Positions 1 to 5,693 of a stretch of DNA of 8,799 nucleotides are shown piece by piece. The notes beneath the pieces were generated by a model. That model worked only from the letters and a program-made list of their open reading frames with translations. It was not told the origin of the DNA and searched no databases. A program made the position numbers and the translations under genes. This DNA is from Mageeibacillus sp. UBA1243 (GTDB lineage Bacteria; Bacillota; Clostridia; UBA1212): assembly GCA_002308595.1 (NCBI GenBank), contig DBWH01000029.1, positions 23,021-31,819 on the forward strand. Direction: 5' to 3'. Every line of letters starts with the position of its first letter. Position 1 is the stretch's first letter.

Positions 1-534
1 AGGGGCAAGCCGCGGCAGCTGCTCAACCTGTTTGTGACGTTTTTGCTGAGCGGCCTGTGGCACGGTGCAGACTGGACTTTTATCGTCTGGGGCGGGGCGC
101 ACGGCGCAGGGAGAGTTTTCGAAGAGCTTGTTTTGCCTAAAAGCAGGGAGTTTAAGAACAAGGCGCTTAAGGCCGTGCGCGGTGTCTTGGTGTTTTTGTT
201 CTGCTCGTTCACGTGGATTTTCTTTGCGGCAGGGTCGCTCGGCGACAGTTTTTATATTATAGGGCATATGTTTGACGGCATAGGCGCGCCGCTCGGCTAC
301 GTGAGGTCAGGCCTCGCGGCGCTGGGCTTTGACCTGCGGAGCCTTGTCGTGCTTGCATTGGCGGTAGGCCTGCTTATAGTTTTTGACGCGTTTTCGGTGA
401 AAAGGGATGTCATTGGCGGTATCTCGAAGGGGAAGCTTGGCGTCAGATGGGCTGTGTATATACTGTTTGTGGTGTTTGTGATTGTCTGCATTCCGGCGGC
501 GCGCGGCACCGAGTTTATCTACTTCAGATTTTAG
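1..534 (+). CDS. MBOAT-family O-acyltransferase, C-terminal part (AlgI/DltB-like)
   Basis: The reading frame is open from base 1, so the 5' end lies outside the window and only the last 177 residues are present. Near the start of the fragment is SGLWHGADWTFIVWG (residues 17-31); the His of WHG (residue 21, codon 61-63) matches the invariant catalytic His of MBOAT acyltransferases. Several hydrophobic membrane segments follow, and the protein ends in FIYFRF, the kind of C-terminus usual in AlgI/DltB-like members. Known family role: these integral membrane proteins move acyl groups, often acetyl, across the membrane onto extracellular polysaccharide or teichoic acid. The next gene, an SGNH-type protein 9 bases downstream, is the usual partner that finishes or edits the transfer. 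The acceptor polymer cannot be told from this fragment. Confidence 0.9.
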   Translation, partial: RGKPRQLLNLFVTFLLSGLWHGADWTFIVWGGAHGAGRVFEELVLPKSREFKNKALKAVRGVLVFLFCSFTWIFFAAGSLGDSFYIIGHMFDGIGAPLGYVRSGLAALGFDLRSLVVLALAVGLLIVFDAFSVKRDVIGGISKGKLGVRWAVYILFVVFVIVCIPAARGTEFIYFRF

Positions 535-543
535 GAGAGGGCC

Positions 544-1497
544 ATGAAGAAGTTTTTGAAATGCACTTTAATACTGCTCGCGGCTGTGCTCCTGATCGTC
601 GGCGCGCTTGTGCTGCTTGACGTTTTCGTCGTCAGGGGGATGTTTCAGAAGAACTACCAGGCGTCGATTGTGGACAAGCTTGAGCGGCTGAAGAGTATTG
701 ACGGGCCCAAAATCATACTTGTGGGGCACTCGAACGTGGCTTTCGGGTTTGATTCGAAGCGCCTTGAGGAAGCGATGGGGATGCCTGTCGTGAATCTTGG
801 CCTGCACGGGAGCCTAGGAAATACCTTCCACGAGGACCTTGCAAAGCAGAACATTGGCGAGGGCGATATTGTGGTCGTCTGCCATACGACTTTTGCGGAT
901 GACGGTAAAATCGGCGATTACGCGCTTGCGTGGATTACCGTTGACAATAACGGTGAAATTGCGGGGCTCATACGCTCCGAGGACTGGTTCGGCATGCTTG
1001 CGGCGTACCCGGACTACCTCTGCAACTCGCTTTTCTCGTGGATCACGGGGCGCGGGAACAGGGACAGCGGCAGCTGCTACTCGCGAACTGCTTTTAACGA
1101 GTACGGGGACATTGTGAGAAGACCTGAGGAACTCAAGGTTTCAGACGATTTCTTCAAGGACGCAGTGGTTGAGATTCCCAAAATCTCCAAAGACTGCATA
1201 AAGCGCTTTAACGAGTTCTGCGACTATGTAAAATCAAAGGGCGCAACGGTCGTCATCGCCGGCTATCCCATTGCCTACGGCGAGTATTCAAAGTTCACGG
1301 CGGCTGATTTTGACAGCTTTGAGGCTAATCTTAAGGCTTCCGTTAACTGCGACGTGATTTCTCACTACAGTGACTACTTCTTCCCGTACAGCTATTTCTA
1401 CGACACCGTGCTGCACCTGACAGAAGAGGGCGCCGCGGCAAGGACCGACAGGCTCATCAAGGACCTTAAAACCTGGCAAACCGCCAATGCAAACTGA
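544..1497 (+). CDS. Membrane-anchored SGNH/GDSL-type hydrolase or O-acetyltransferase partner of the MBOAT protein
   Basis: A 317-residue protein. ATG 544 is preceded by AGGAG at 533-537, which overlaps the stop of the MBOAT gene, so the two are probably co-transcribed. Residues 8-30 form one hydrophobic segment after a Lys-rich start, giving a signal anchor with the domain outside the cell. The beta-strand IILVGHSN (residues 57-64) carries the expected nucleophile Ser63 in a GHSN variant of the GDS block. NLGLHG (84-89) fits the second block, and FYDTVLHLTEEG (285-296) supplies the Asp287/His291 pair of the DxxxH block. This is the arrangement seen in DltD/AlgJ/AlgX-like partners of MBOAT proteins, which act on acyl groups of envelope or extracellular glycans. 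The assignment to SGNH rests on these motifs; direction (esterase or transferase) and substrate are inferred only. Confidence 0.8.
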   Translation: MKKFLKCTLILLAAVLLIVGALVLLDVFVVRGMFQKNYQASIVDKLERLKSIDGPKIILVGHSNVAFGFDSKRLEEAMGMPVVNLGLHGSLGNTFHEDLAKQNIGEGDIVVVCHTTFADDGKIGDYALAWITVDNNGEIAGLIRSEDWFGMLAAYPDYLCNSLFSWITGRGNRDSGSCYSRTAFNEYGDIVRRPEELKVSDDFFKDAVVEIPKISKDCIKRFNEFCDYVKSKGATVVIAGYPIAYGEYSKFTAADFDSFEANLKASVNCDVISHYSDYFFPYSYFYDTVLHLTEEGAAARTDRLIKDLKTWQTANAN

Positions 1498-1500
1498 CCC

Positions 1501-2187
1501 ATGAATACGATTTTTGACTTCATACGCACGGAGCTTTTCAAAGCCGCCGACGAAGAATACCTGAAGTTTCAGGGCTCGCTCATACCTGACGGCAAGGACC
1601 GCAAAATGATTGGCGTAAGAACCCCGGAGCTTCGCGCGCTCGCAAAAGAACTCCTGAAAAGGGACGACAAAAACGACTTTCTTAGCTCCCTGCCGCACGA
1701 ATATTTCGAGGAAAACCAGCTCCACGCGTTCATGATATCCGAAATGAAAAACTATCAGGAGTGCATCGCGGCTGTTGAGGCGTTCCTTCCTTACGTTGAC
1801 AACTGGGCGACCTGCGACCAGATGACTCCCAAATCATTCAAGAAGAACCGCCAAGACCTCTCAAAAAGAATCGACAGCTGGATTGCTTCGGACCACGTTT
1901 ACACGAGGCGCTTTGGCGTCAAGACGGCAATGGCAGAGTTCCTCGACGACGGTTTCGACCCTTCTTTTCCCGAAAAAATAGCCAAAATTAAAGTTGACGA
2001 CTACTACATCATGATGGTCGTTGCGTGGTACTTTGCGACCGCTCTTGCCAAGCAGTACGACACGGCAATAAAATACCTCGAGGACAAAAAGCTCGCCCCC
2101 GAGGTCCATAAGAAAACTATTCAAAAAGCCTGCGAGAGTTTCAGAATCACCGACGCCCAAAAGGCATACCTTAGAAGCCTCAAATAA
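1501..2187 (+). CDS. DNA alkylation repair protein, AlkD-like HEAT-repeat DNA glycosylase
   Basis: A 228-residue protein, close to the usual length for AlkD-like enzymes. The N-terminus (KFQGSLIPD, then MIGVRTPELRALAKEL, residues 36-51) is typical of the family, as is VDNWATCDQM (99-108). Trp102 and Asp106 in that motif have the same 4-residue spacing as the catalytic Trp/Asp pair of Bacillus cereus AlkD. YTRRFGVK (134-141) and VVAWYF (173-178) supply the further conserved Arg and Trp. The family removes positively charged N3/N7-alkylated bases without base flipping, using stacked HEAT-like helices. The gene starts 3 bases after the SGNH gene with no obvious Shine-Dalgarno site, so it probably depends on translation of that gene, though its function is unrelated to glycan acylation. 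No terminator is visible before the convergent gene. Confidence 0.88.
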   Translation: MNTIFDFIRTELFKAADEEYLKFQGSLIPDGKDRKMIGVRTPELRALAKELLKRDDKNDFLSSLPHEYFEENQLHAFMISEMKNYQECIAAVEAFLPYVDNWATCDQMTPKSFKKNRQDLSKRIDSWIASDHVYTRRFGVKTAMAEFLDDGFDPSFPEKIAKIKVDDYYIMMVVAWYFATALAKQYDTAIKYLEDKKLAPEVHKKTIQKACESFRITDAQKAYLRSLK

Positions 2188-2190
2188 AGC

Positions 2191-3153
2191 CTATTTTGCG
2201 GGTTTCAGCGTGATTTTTGTGAATTCACCCTCATAGCCCGCGCCTGTAATGATCTGCTCAAGCTTTCCGTTCAGACTGTCCCTGTGGTAAAAGTGCACGT
2301 GGCCCGCAAGCACCAGTTTTACCGGCGAGTCCTCAGCCATGACGTAGCTCAAAAACTCAGCCGTCGTCTCGTCCGGAATGCACGAGTTATAGCCAATGAG
2401 AACCCTTGAACGGCCGCTCCCGTCAGCTCTCCAGACCTCAATCGACTTCTCCCAGAGCGTCTTGTCCTCAGTCTGCGGCTCAAGCGGAACGTGCGTCGCA
2501 AGAACAATCGGTTTGCCCTTGGCGCCGTATTCCTTGAGTGCCGCAAGAGCCCCGGGCAGTATCCTGTTATTCGCGTCATCAGTCATAAAAACGATCAGAT
2601 CGTCATATTCAAGCGCCTGCCAGCCGTTTTCTGCCTTGCTCACAACCGAAAGCCTGGGCAGATAGTCCTCGTAGGCCTTGGCGCTGAAATACTCGCTGCC
2701 GTACTCAAAATCGTGGTTGCCCATCGAGTAAACCCACGGCACACCCGTCTTTTCAAGCTCGCTCTTCACAAATTCAATGGACGCCTCCATCGCGGAGTCG
2801 GTAATGTCGCCCGCAAGCACTATAAGGTCCGGCTTCATCTGCATGAAAACCTCAGCCATGTGCCTGAAATTCACGTCCGACGGATTCTTCGTCAGGCTCG
2901 CAAACATCTGATACCTTTGCGCAGCCTTCTCCGCCACAGCCCCGTCCCGCTCATCGCAGAGCGAAATGTGCGTATCTGCCGCCAAGACGATCGTCCGCTC
3001 CTTGGCGAGTCCCTCAATAAAAACTACATCTTCACGCATCGTAAGTCCGTACCTTTCAACGGTTTTCCTGTACGAAGTGCAGCCGCAAATTCCCGCCGCC
3101 GTCGCAAGCACCAAAACCGCTATTCCAATGAGAATAAAACTTTTTCTGATCAT
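2191..3153 (-). CDS. Calcineurin-like metallophosphoesterase, probable lipoprotein
   Basis: A 320-residue protein on the minus strand. The complete two-metal phosphoesterase signature is visible: DTH (Asp60, His62), AGDITD (Asp116), MGNHDFE (Asn146, His147), ATHVPL (His221) and AGHVHF (His285, His287). The first 25 residues are a Lys/Arg-led hydrophobic stretch ending in I-C-G-C, a plausible lipobox with Cys25 as the lipidated residue, although Cys at the -2 position is unusual. The enzyme is therefore expected at the outer face of the membrane, hydrolysing phosphomonoesters or diesters; the substrate is unknown. ATG 3153 is preceded by GAGGTG (complement of 3162-3167) at good spacing, and a promoter lies just upstream. 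The stop codon is 3 bases from that of the convergent alkD-like gene, leaving no room for a terminator between them. Confidence 0.88.
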   Translation of the reverse strand: MIRKSFILIGIAVLVLATAAGICGCTSYRKTVERYGLTMREDVVFIEGLAKERTIVLAADTHISLCDERDGAVAEKAAQRYQMFASLTKNPSDVNFRHMAEVFMQMKPDLIVLAGDITDSAMEASIEFVKSELEKTGVPWVYSMGNHDFEYGSEYFSAKAYEDYLPRLSVVSKAENGWQALEYDDLIVFMTDDANNRILPGALAALKEYGAKGKPIVLATHVPLEPQTEDKTLWEKSIEVWRADGSGRSRVLIGYNSCIPDETTAEFLSYVMAEDSPVKLVLAGHVHFYHRDSLNGKLEQIITGAGYEGEFTKITLKPAK

Positions 3154-3176
3154 ATCTGAGTCACCTCACAGAGCAG

Positions 3177-3205
3177 ATTGTACTTTACTTAGGCCCCGAT
3201 TACAA
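3177..3205 (-). promoter_or_regulatory. Sigma-A-type promoter for the metallophosphoesterase gene
   Basis: Read on the minus strand, TTGTAA (complement of 3200-3205) and TACAAT (complement of 3177-3182) are separated by exactly 17 bases. Transcription would start near 3170, giving a leader of under 20 bases that contains the GAGGTG ribosome site at 3162-3167. The two hexamers together match the sigma-A consensus at 9 of 12 positions. Confidence 0.6.
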
Positions 3206-3280
3206 GCCGTTTTCCCGCCGCTCCTCAAAACCGCCAAGACCCTACTTTTCGCCTCCCCGACACCGCCAATGCAATTCTCC

Positions 3281-3309
3281 TTGACAACTCTTCCCGCATG
3301 CCTTATACT
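3281..3309 (+). promoter_or_regulatory. Strong sigma-A promoter for tRNA-Ala
   Basis: TTGACA at 3281-3286 is a perfect -35 box and TATACT at 3304-3309 a near-perfect -10 box, with the ideal 17-base spacer. The predicted start near 3316 is about 30 bases upstream of the mature tRNA 5' end, a normal length for a 5' leader removed by RNase P. No second tRNA follows before the terminator, so this is a single-tRNA transcription unit. Confidence 0.8.
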
Positions 3310-3345
3310 TGCTCCTGTCGCCAATATCACCGGCACAAATACCAA

Positions 3346-3421
3346 GGGGCATTAGCGCAGTTGGGAGCGCACAACACTGGCAGTGTTGGGGTCACGGGTT
3401 CGAATCCCGTATGCTCCACCA
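3346..3421 (+). tRNA. tRNA-Ala (anticodon GGC)
   Basis: A full cloverleaf can be folded by hand. The acceptor stem is 3346-3352 with 3411-3417, including a G3:U70 wobble pair, the identity element for alanyl-tRNA synthetase. The D arm is GCGC/GCGC at 3355-3358 and 3367-3370. The anticodon stem is CAACA/TGTTG with a 7-base loop (3377-3383) whose positions 34-36 read GGC. The variable loop has 5 bases, the T stem is ACGGG/CCCGT and its loop is TTCGAAT. Discriminator A is at 3418 and the CCA end is encoded at 3419-3421. GGC decodes GCC and, by wobble, GCU. It has its own promoter upstream and a terminator immediately downstream. Confidence 0.97.
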
Positions 3422-3459
3422 CAGAAAAAGGGGCACCGCTTAGATGCCCCTTTTTCTGT
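3422..3459 (+). terminator. Rho-independent terminator after tRNA-Ala, symmetric
   Basis: A perfect stem joins 3422-3435 to 3445-3458, and can extend by one more A-T pair using 3421 and 3459, with a 9-base loop. The GC core GGGGCA/TGCCCC is flanked by A5 on the left and T5 on the right, so the hairpin has a U tract in both directions and could stop transcription on either strand. It begins at the encoded CCA end of the tRNA, so 3' processing must cut at the base of the hairpin. Confidence 0.9.
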
Positions 3460-3471
3460 GGAAGTTAACCG

Positions 3472-3521
3472 CGGGATTCGAACCCTGGGGCCCCCGCAAC
3501 GGAACAAACGAAGTCTTTCAA
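3472..3521. repeat. Left copy of a degenerate repeat bounding the accessory block, with T-arm-like sequence
   Basis: This segment holds GATTCGAACCC at 3475-3485 and ACGAAGTCTTTCAA at 3508-3521. The same two words occur in the same order and orientation at 6699-6709 and 6773-6786, on the far side of the AbiE/nuclease block. The bases just before the second word are also similar (GCAACGGA here, GCTACGCA there). Bases 3472-3485 are an exact 14-base inverted copy of the tRNA-Ala T arm at 3396-3409. On the minus strand the segment looks like the 3' half of a decayed tRNA, but its T stem pairs at only three positions. It could be a tRNA remnant or a dispersed repeat family. Confidence 0.45.
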
Positions 3522-3538
3522 CGAATACGAAAGTTTAT

Positions 3539-3671
3539 AAACTTGGCAATCATCACTTTTTTGTGGGGTTTATGATGAGATTTGTCAAAAATGCTTTTTC
3601 GGGCTTATTTTTCTTCCTGAAATTTAAACGAAATTCCGCAGATTTTAAAAGTTGCGGAAAACTATTGAAAT
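3539..3671 (+). repeat. First copy of a ~133-bp duplicated promoter/operator module
   Basis: This stretch matches 3738-3871 at roughly nine positions in ten by eye, with one single-base indel. The last 42 bases (3630-3671) are identical to 3830-3871. The duplicate ends just after the -35-like box TTGAAA (3665-3670), and the sequences then diverge. Downstream of this copy the best -10 candidate is TATACT at a poor 15-base spacing, with no plausible gene behind it. A perfect 14-base palindrome, AAGTTTATAAACTT, sits at its left edge (3531-3544). There is no long open frame on either strand that looks like a protein. This copy appears to be a promoter region that has lost its gene. Confidence 0.85.
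3634..3659. promoter_or_regulatory. Inverted repeat, candidate AbiEi operator (copy 1)
   Basis: TTCCGCA at 3634-3640 and its exact reverse complement TGCGGAA at 3653-3659 are separated by 12 bases centred on the palindrome TTTTAAAA. The whole arms match over 11 of 13 positions. The spacing and position just upstream of a -35 box suit binding by a dimeric regulator or two monomers. AbiEi proteins of characterised type IV systems repress their own operon by binding inverted repeats in the promoter, so AbiEi is the obvious candidate ligand; this is inference. Confidence 0.55.
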
Positions 3672-3737
3672 ATACGTATAACTTTTATACTACAACATCG
3701 TATAACTGTATGAGAAAAGTAGAGCACTGAAGATTGA

Positions 3738-3871
3738 AAACTTGACAATAATCACTTTTTTATAGGGCATATGATGAGATTTGTCAAAAATGCTTTTCCC
3801 AGGCTGATTTTTCTCCCTGAAATTTAAATGAAATTCCGCAGATTTTAAAAGTTGCGGAAAACTATTGAAAT
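3738..3871 (+). repeat. Second copy of the duplicated promoter/operator module, upstream of abiEi
   Basis: This is the downstream copy of 3539-3671. It carries the same inverted repeat and the same TTGAAA box, which here is followed by a proper -10 hexamer and the abiEi gene. The remaining 66 bases between the copies (3672-3737) are AT-rich and contain no gene. The differences between copies cluster in the left half, while the operator half is unchanged, which suggests selection or a recent conversion of that part. Confidence 0.85.
3834..3859. promoter_or_regulatory. Inverted repeat, candidate AbiEi operator (copy 2)
   Basis: This is identical to the inverted repeat at 3634-3659 and lies exactly 200 bp from it. 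Its right arm ends 5 bases before the -35 box of the abiEi promoter, so a bound protein would interfere with or contact RNA polymerase. With about 19 helical turns between them, the two sites might be bridged by one protein complex through looping. Confidence 0.6.
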
Positions 3872-3893
3872 TTTTATTGGCGTGTGATATATT
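3865..3893 (+). promoter_or_regulatory. Promoter of the abiEi gene
   Basis: TTGAAA at 3865-3870 and TATATT at 3888-3893 are separated by exactly 17 bases and each differs from consensus at one position. Transcription would begin near 3900, about 11 bases before the Shine-Dalgarno sequence AAGGAGGG at 3911-3918. The inverted repeat at 3834-3859 abuts it upstream. Confidence 0.75.
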
Positions 3894-3924
3894 GTTTGTG
3901 AAGATTTCGAAAGGAGGGAAGACG

Positions 3925-4512
3925 ATGAACTGTGTAGGCATTATTAAACCGGATCAACACTTTTACTCTATCTCAGAACTCATTTCTTCCGGGCTGAGTT
4001 ATTACAAGATTAAAAATCTTGTGGTTAACGGCAATCTTGAAAAACTGAATAACAAGGTTTACGAGAATATGTCCTTTAAAGGTGAGAACACAGATATCGA
4101 TTATGCACGTGTCCTTGTCCCTAAAGGTGTTGTTTGTATGATGAGTGCTGCACGTCACTATGGTCTTACAAATTATCTTCCTGACGGTGTCGATATTGCA
4201 ATTGAAAGAGATATGAAAATCTCATCTCTGCCTGATTGGCCGCAGATTAACCTCTGGTATTTTCCTGAAAATAGATTTAACTCAGGCATTTCTTCATCGC
4301 AGGATGATGCGTGCACTTTTAAAATTTATGACATTGAAAAAACTGTCGTAGATGTGCTTTACTACAGGAACCGGGTGGGCATTGAAGAGATGAAGGAGAT
4401 ACTGAAAAATTACCTGATGCGTGAAGACAGGAATCTTATTAAACTTCATCGCTATGCGGCAGCTCTTGGATGCCAAAAGATATTTGAAACGTATATGGAG
4501 GTACTGATATGA
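3925..4512 (+). CDS. AbiEi-family antitoxin / transcriptional autorepressor of a type IV toxin-antitoxin system
   Basis: A 195-residue protein. ATG 3925 is chosen because it follows AAGGAGGG by 6 bases and lies downstream of the promoter; an in-frame ATG at 3865 lies inside the -35 box. Residues 13-50 read as a winged helix-turn-helix: FYSISELISSGLSYYKIKNL, then a GNLEKLNNKVY wing. The rest fits the AbiEi C-terminal domain, with SAARHYGLTNYLP (74-86) and the conserved YDIEKTVVDVLYYRNR (135-150). In characterised AbiE systems this protein represses the operon and counteracts the AbiEii nucleotidyltransferase toxin, giving abortive phage infection. Its stop overlaps the ATG of the expected toxin gene as ATGA, but that toxin is truncated to 14 codons, so this antitoxin has no intact partner in the window. 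Family assignment is from recalled motifs, not a search. Confidence 0.82.
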   Translation: MNCVGIIKPDQHFYSISELISSGLSYYKIKNLVVNGNLEKLNNKVYENMSFKGENTDIDYARVLVPKGVVCMMSAARHYGLTNYLPDGVDIAIERDMKISSLPDWPQINLWYFPENRFNSGISSSQDDACTFKIYDIEKTVVDVLYYRNRVGIEEMKEILKNYLMREDRNLIKLHRYAAALGCQKIFETYMEVLI

Positions 4513-4553
4513 AAAGTGTTGCTTCTGTTAAAGACAGACTTTTTTGTCAATAG
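4509..4553 (+). pseudogene. Remnant of the AbiEii toxin gene (first 14 codons)
   Basis: ATG 4509 overlaps the abiEi stop by four bases (ATGA), the usual arrangement for abiEi-abiEii. It encodes MKSVASVKDRLFCQ and then hits TAG at 4551. The first eleven residues resemble the start of AbiEii (DUF1814) nucleotidyltransferases, which commonly open with a KSVA-x-SVKDRL-like segment; full-length proteins have roughly 250-300 residues. No GSx10D nucleotidyltransferase motif or other toxin sequence follows in any frame. The base composition turns strongly AT-rich immediately after, so the toxin body seems to have been removed and replaced, with the junction near 4538-4550. Confidence 0.6.
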
Positions 4554-4906
4554 AAAACATAAGAAATTCCGATGATTTTAAGCTACTTATGGATTCGATA
4601 GCTAAAATCAAACCACTTAAAACTTTCTCTGATAAATCAAAGGTTTTCCTGAAGAACAATTTAAATTACAACTATAGCTTAGAGCTTTTAGAAGAAATAA
4701 ATGATCAAGATTTCATAAATGATAAGATAGCGACTTTACTTGCATCAAAAAGAGTTTCAAATGATGTGTTTTTAATCGATGAAGTCTACTGGTCTAAAAA
4801 TGAAGCGGAAGATTATTTAAGAAATAAGATGTGTTGGTATAATATTTCCATAAAAGTGGAAACAGATACCAACAATGAATCAGGATTTAAGCTAGAGTTT
4901 ATATGA
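4532..4906 (+). pseudogene. AT-rich open frame of unknown family, probably the 3' end of a truncated gene
   Basis: The frame opens after a stop at 4529 and runs 124 residues. If it is a gene, the only early start is TTG 4544 (120 residues), which lacks a Shine-Dalgarno sequence, so a 5'-truncated remnant is more likely. Composition is very AT-rich (16 G/C in the 60 bases 4681-4740), unlike its neighbours. The product is hydrophilic and Lys/Asp/Asn-rich, with predicted helices (SLELLEEINDQDFINDKIAT) and an aromatic-rich C-terminal part containing VFLIDEVYW and NKMCWYNISIKVE. I do not recognise the family. It starts where the abiEii toxin breaks off but in a different frame, so it is not a toxin fusion. 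Its stop overlaps another ATG (4903) as ATGA. It could also be a small intact gene translated by coupling to the abiEii stub. Confidence 0.45.
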
Positions 4907-4947
4907 AGACTAAAGAAACTAGTGTTCTGAGATATCTGGAATTATGA
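4903..4947 (+). other. Short ATGA-linked open frame, possible gene stub or coupling leader
   Basis: ATG 4903 overlaps the preceding stop as ATGA and encodes MKTKETSVLRYLEL before a TGA at 4945-4947, which itself overlaps the ATG of the next gene as ATGA. The peptide looks like the N-terminal helix of a helix-turn-helix protein, but it is too short to assign. It may be what is left of a gene cut away when the neighbouring nuclease gene arrived, or a leader whose translation feeds ribosomes into the 4944 gene, which has only a weak ribosome site. Confidence 0.25.
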
Positions 4948-5570
4948 ACATAACTGACGTTGCAAACAAATATGCTGAAGTGTACGGAAAGGTGCTTGAC
5001 GGGTTTTATCCGTCCAAACGCAGCATCGGCTTTACGGAGAAGAATCTGACGGCAAACTTCATTGAAGCCTACAGGGAAATCAACCGTGAGCAGAACGGCG
5101 GAGATCTTCATGTATGGTACGAGTTTCCTTTTGGCGAGGGAAACGACAGCCGCAATCATCTTGATGCGATTATCATCAACAAGACCGCCGGAAGCAAGGA
5201 AATTCTTCTCATAGAGTCTAAGCGGATTAACGCGAAATATAAGGTTGAGGAAGTCGCCAAGGACGTCGGGAGGATTATTGGCGTGTTCGAGCGTCGGGAG
5301 AAAGAGTTCGCGGAAGAGAGAGGCTTTGCCGGGGTGTCGGAGTATACGTTCTACGGGGTCATACTCATGGATGTGTGGAACGAAAAAGAACACTGCAGCA
5401 GGTTCAAAAAAGAGGTTGCCGAAACCGCCAATGTCTTCTTTTCGCGTGACGAATTCCGCAGCTTGTCAACCGAAACTGAAGGTATAAAGACCTTGAAACA
5501 CCGTATAAAAACTGAAGCCGATAAAACCTCAGATTACTATATTCTGACAGGCATATGGCAGCTGAAATGA
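4944..5570 (+). CDS. Putative PD-(D/E)XK nuclease-fold protein, 208 aa
   Basis: The sequence shows the core signature of the PD-(D/E)XK fold. A helix NLTANFIEAYREI (residues 34-46) carries Glu41. The strand NHLDAIIINK (71-80) carries Asp74. The strand EILLIESKRI (86-95) carries the Glu91-x-Lys93 pair, after which comes a long charged helix (KVEEVAKDVGRIIGVFERRE). A hydrophobic strand YTFYGVILMDVW (134-145) completes the core. Such proteins are metal-dependent DNA nucleases of restriction, repair or phage defence, but the family is broad and I cannot name this member. GC content is near that of the chromosome (30 of 60 at 5041-5100), unlike both neighbours. ATG 4944 overlaps the stop of a 14-codon frame as ATGA and has only a weak GGA ribosome site, suggesting coupled translation. 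The stop overlaps ATG 5567, again as ATGA, but that frame ends after 7 codons. Confidence 0.65.
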   Translation: MNITDVANKYAEVYGKVLDGFYPSKRSIGFTEKNLTANFIEAYREINREQNGGDLHVWYEFPFGEGNDSRNHLDAIIINKTAGSKEILLIESKRINAKYKVEEVAKDVGRIIGVFERREKEFAEERGFAGVSEYTFYGVILMDVWNEKEHCSRFKKEVAETANVFFSRDEFRSLSTETEGIKTLKHRIKTEADKTSDYYILTGIWQLK

Positions 5571-5634
5571 ACTTGTTCCTACGGGCATAGATACTCGTTC
5601 CCGGATTGCCACAGTTTATGGGACACCATTTTGG

Positions 5635-5668
5635 TTTCCCAAAGATGATTTATGTCTTATAATATAAT
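5635..5668 (+). promoter_or_regulatory. Possible promoter for the second nuclease gene
   Basis: Two overlapping perfect TATAAT hexamers lie at 5658-5663 and 5663-5668. The only -35 at the right distance is TTTCCC (5635-5640, 17-base spacer to the first box), which is poor. If used, transcription would start near 5670-5675. That would exclude ATG 5652 as start codon and favour ATG 5694, which has a strong Shine-Dalgarno site. Confidence 0.35.
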
Positions 5669-5693
5669 AAATGAGAGAGCAGTGGAGGAATTT

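Noticed and set aside
2491..3159. 222-codon frame opposite the metallophosphoesterase gene
   Set aside because: It is fully antisense to a gene with all catalytic motifs intact, and its Arg/His/Leu-rich product looks like a shadow frame.
3346..3421. tRNA-Ala as the attachment site of an integrated island
   Set aside because: I found no second copy of the tRNA 3' end (for example the T arm with ATGCTCCACC) downstream, and no integrase. The bounding repeats are inverted relative to the tRNA.
3383..3730. 115-codon open frame running from the tRNA through its terminator
   Set aside because: It begins inside tRNA-Ala, crosses the terminator hairpin and the repeat, and its product is a tRNA-derived translation of the kind often mis-annotated.
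3539..3871. CRISPR array or insertion-sequence ends
   Set aside because: There are only two long, imperfect copies, without regular short spacers, terminal inverted repeats, target duplications or a transposase.
3865..3924. Upstream in-frame ATG 3865 as the abiEi start
   Set aside because: The codon falls in the -35 region, upstream of the promoter's start site, and has no ribosome site; ATG 3925 has AAGGAGGG.
5566..5667. In-frame stretch reading VPTGIDTRSRIATVYGT and onward between the two nuclease genes
   Set aside because: It looks protein-like but has no start and is only 33 codons; it could be a gene remnant, but I cannot identify it or exclude chance.
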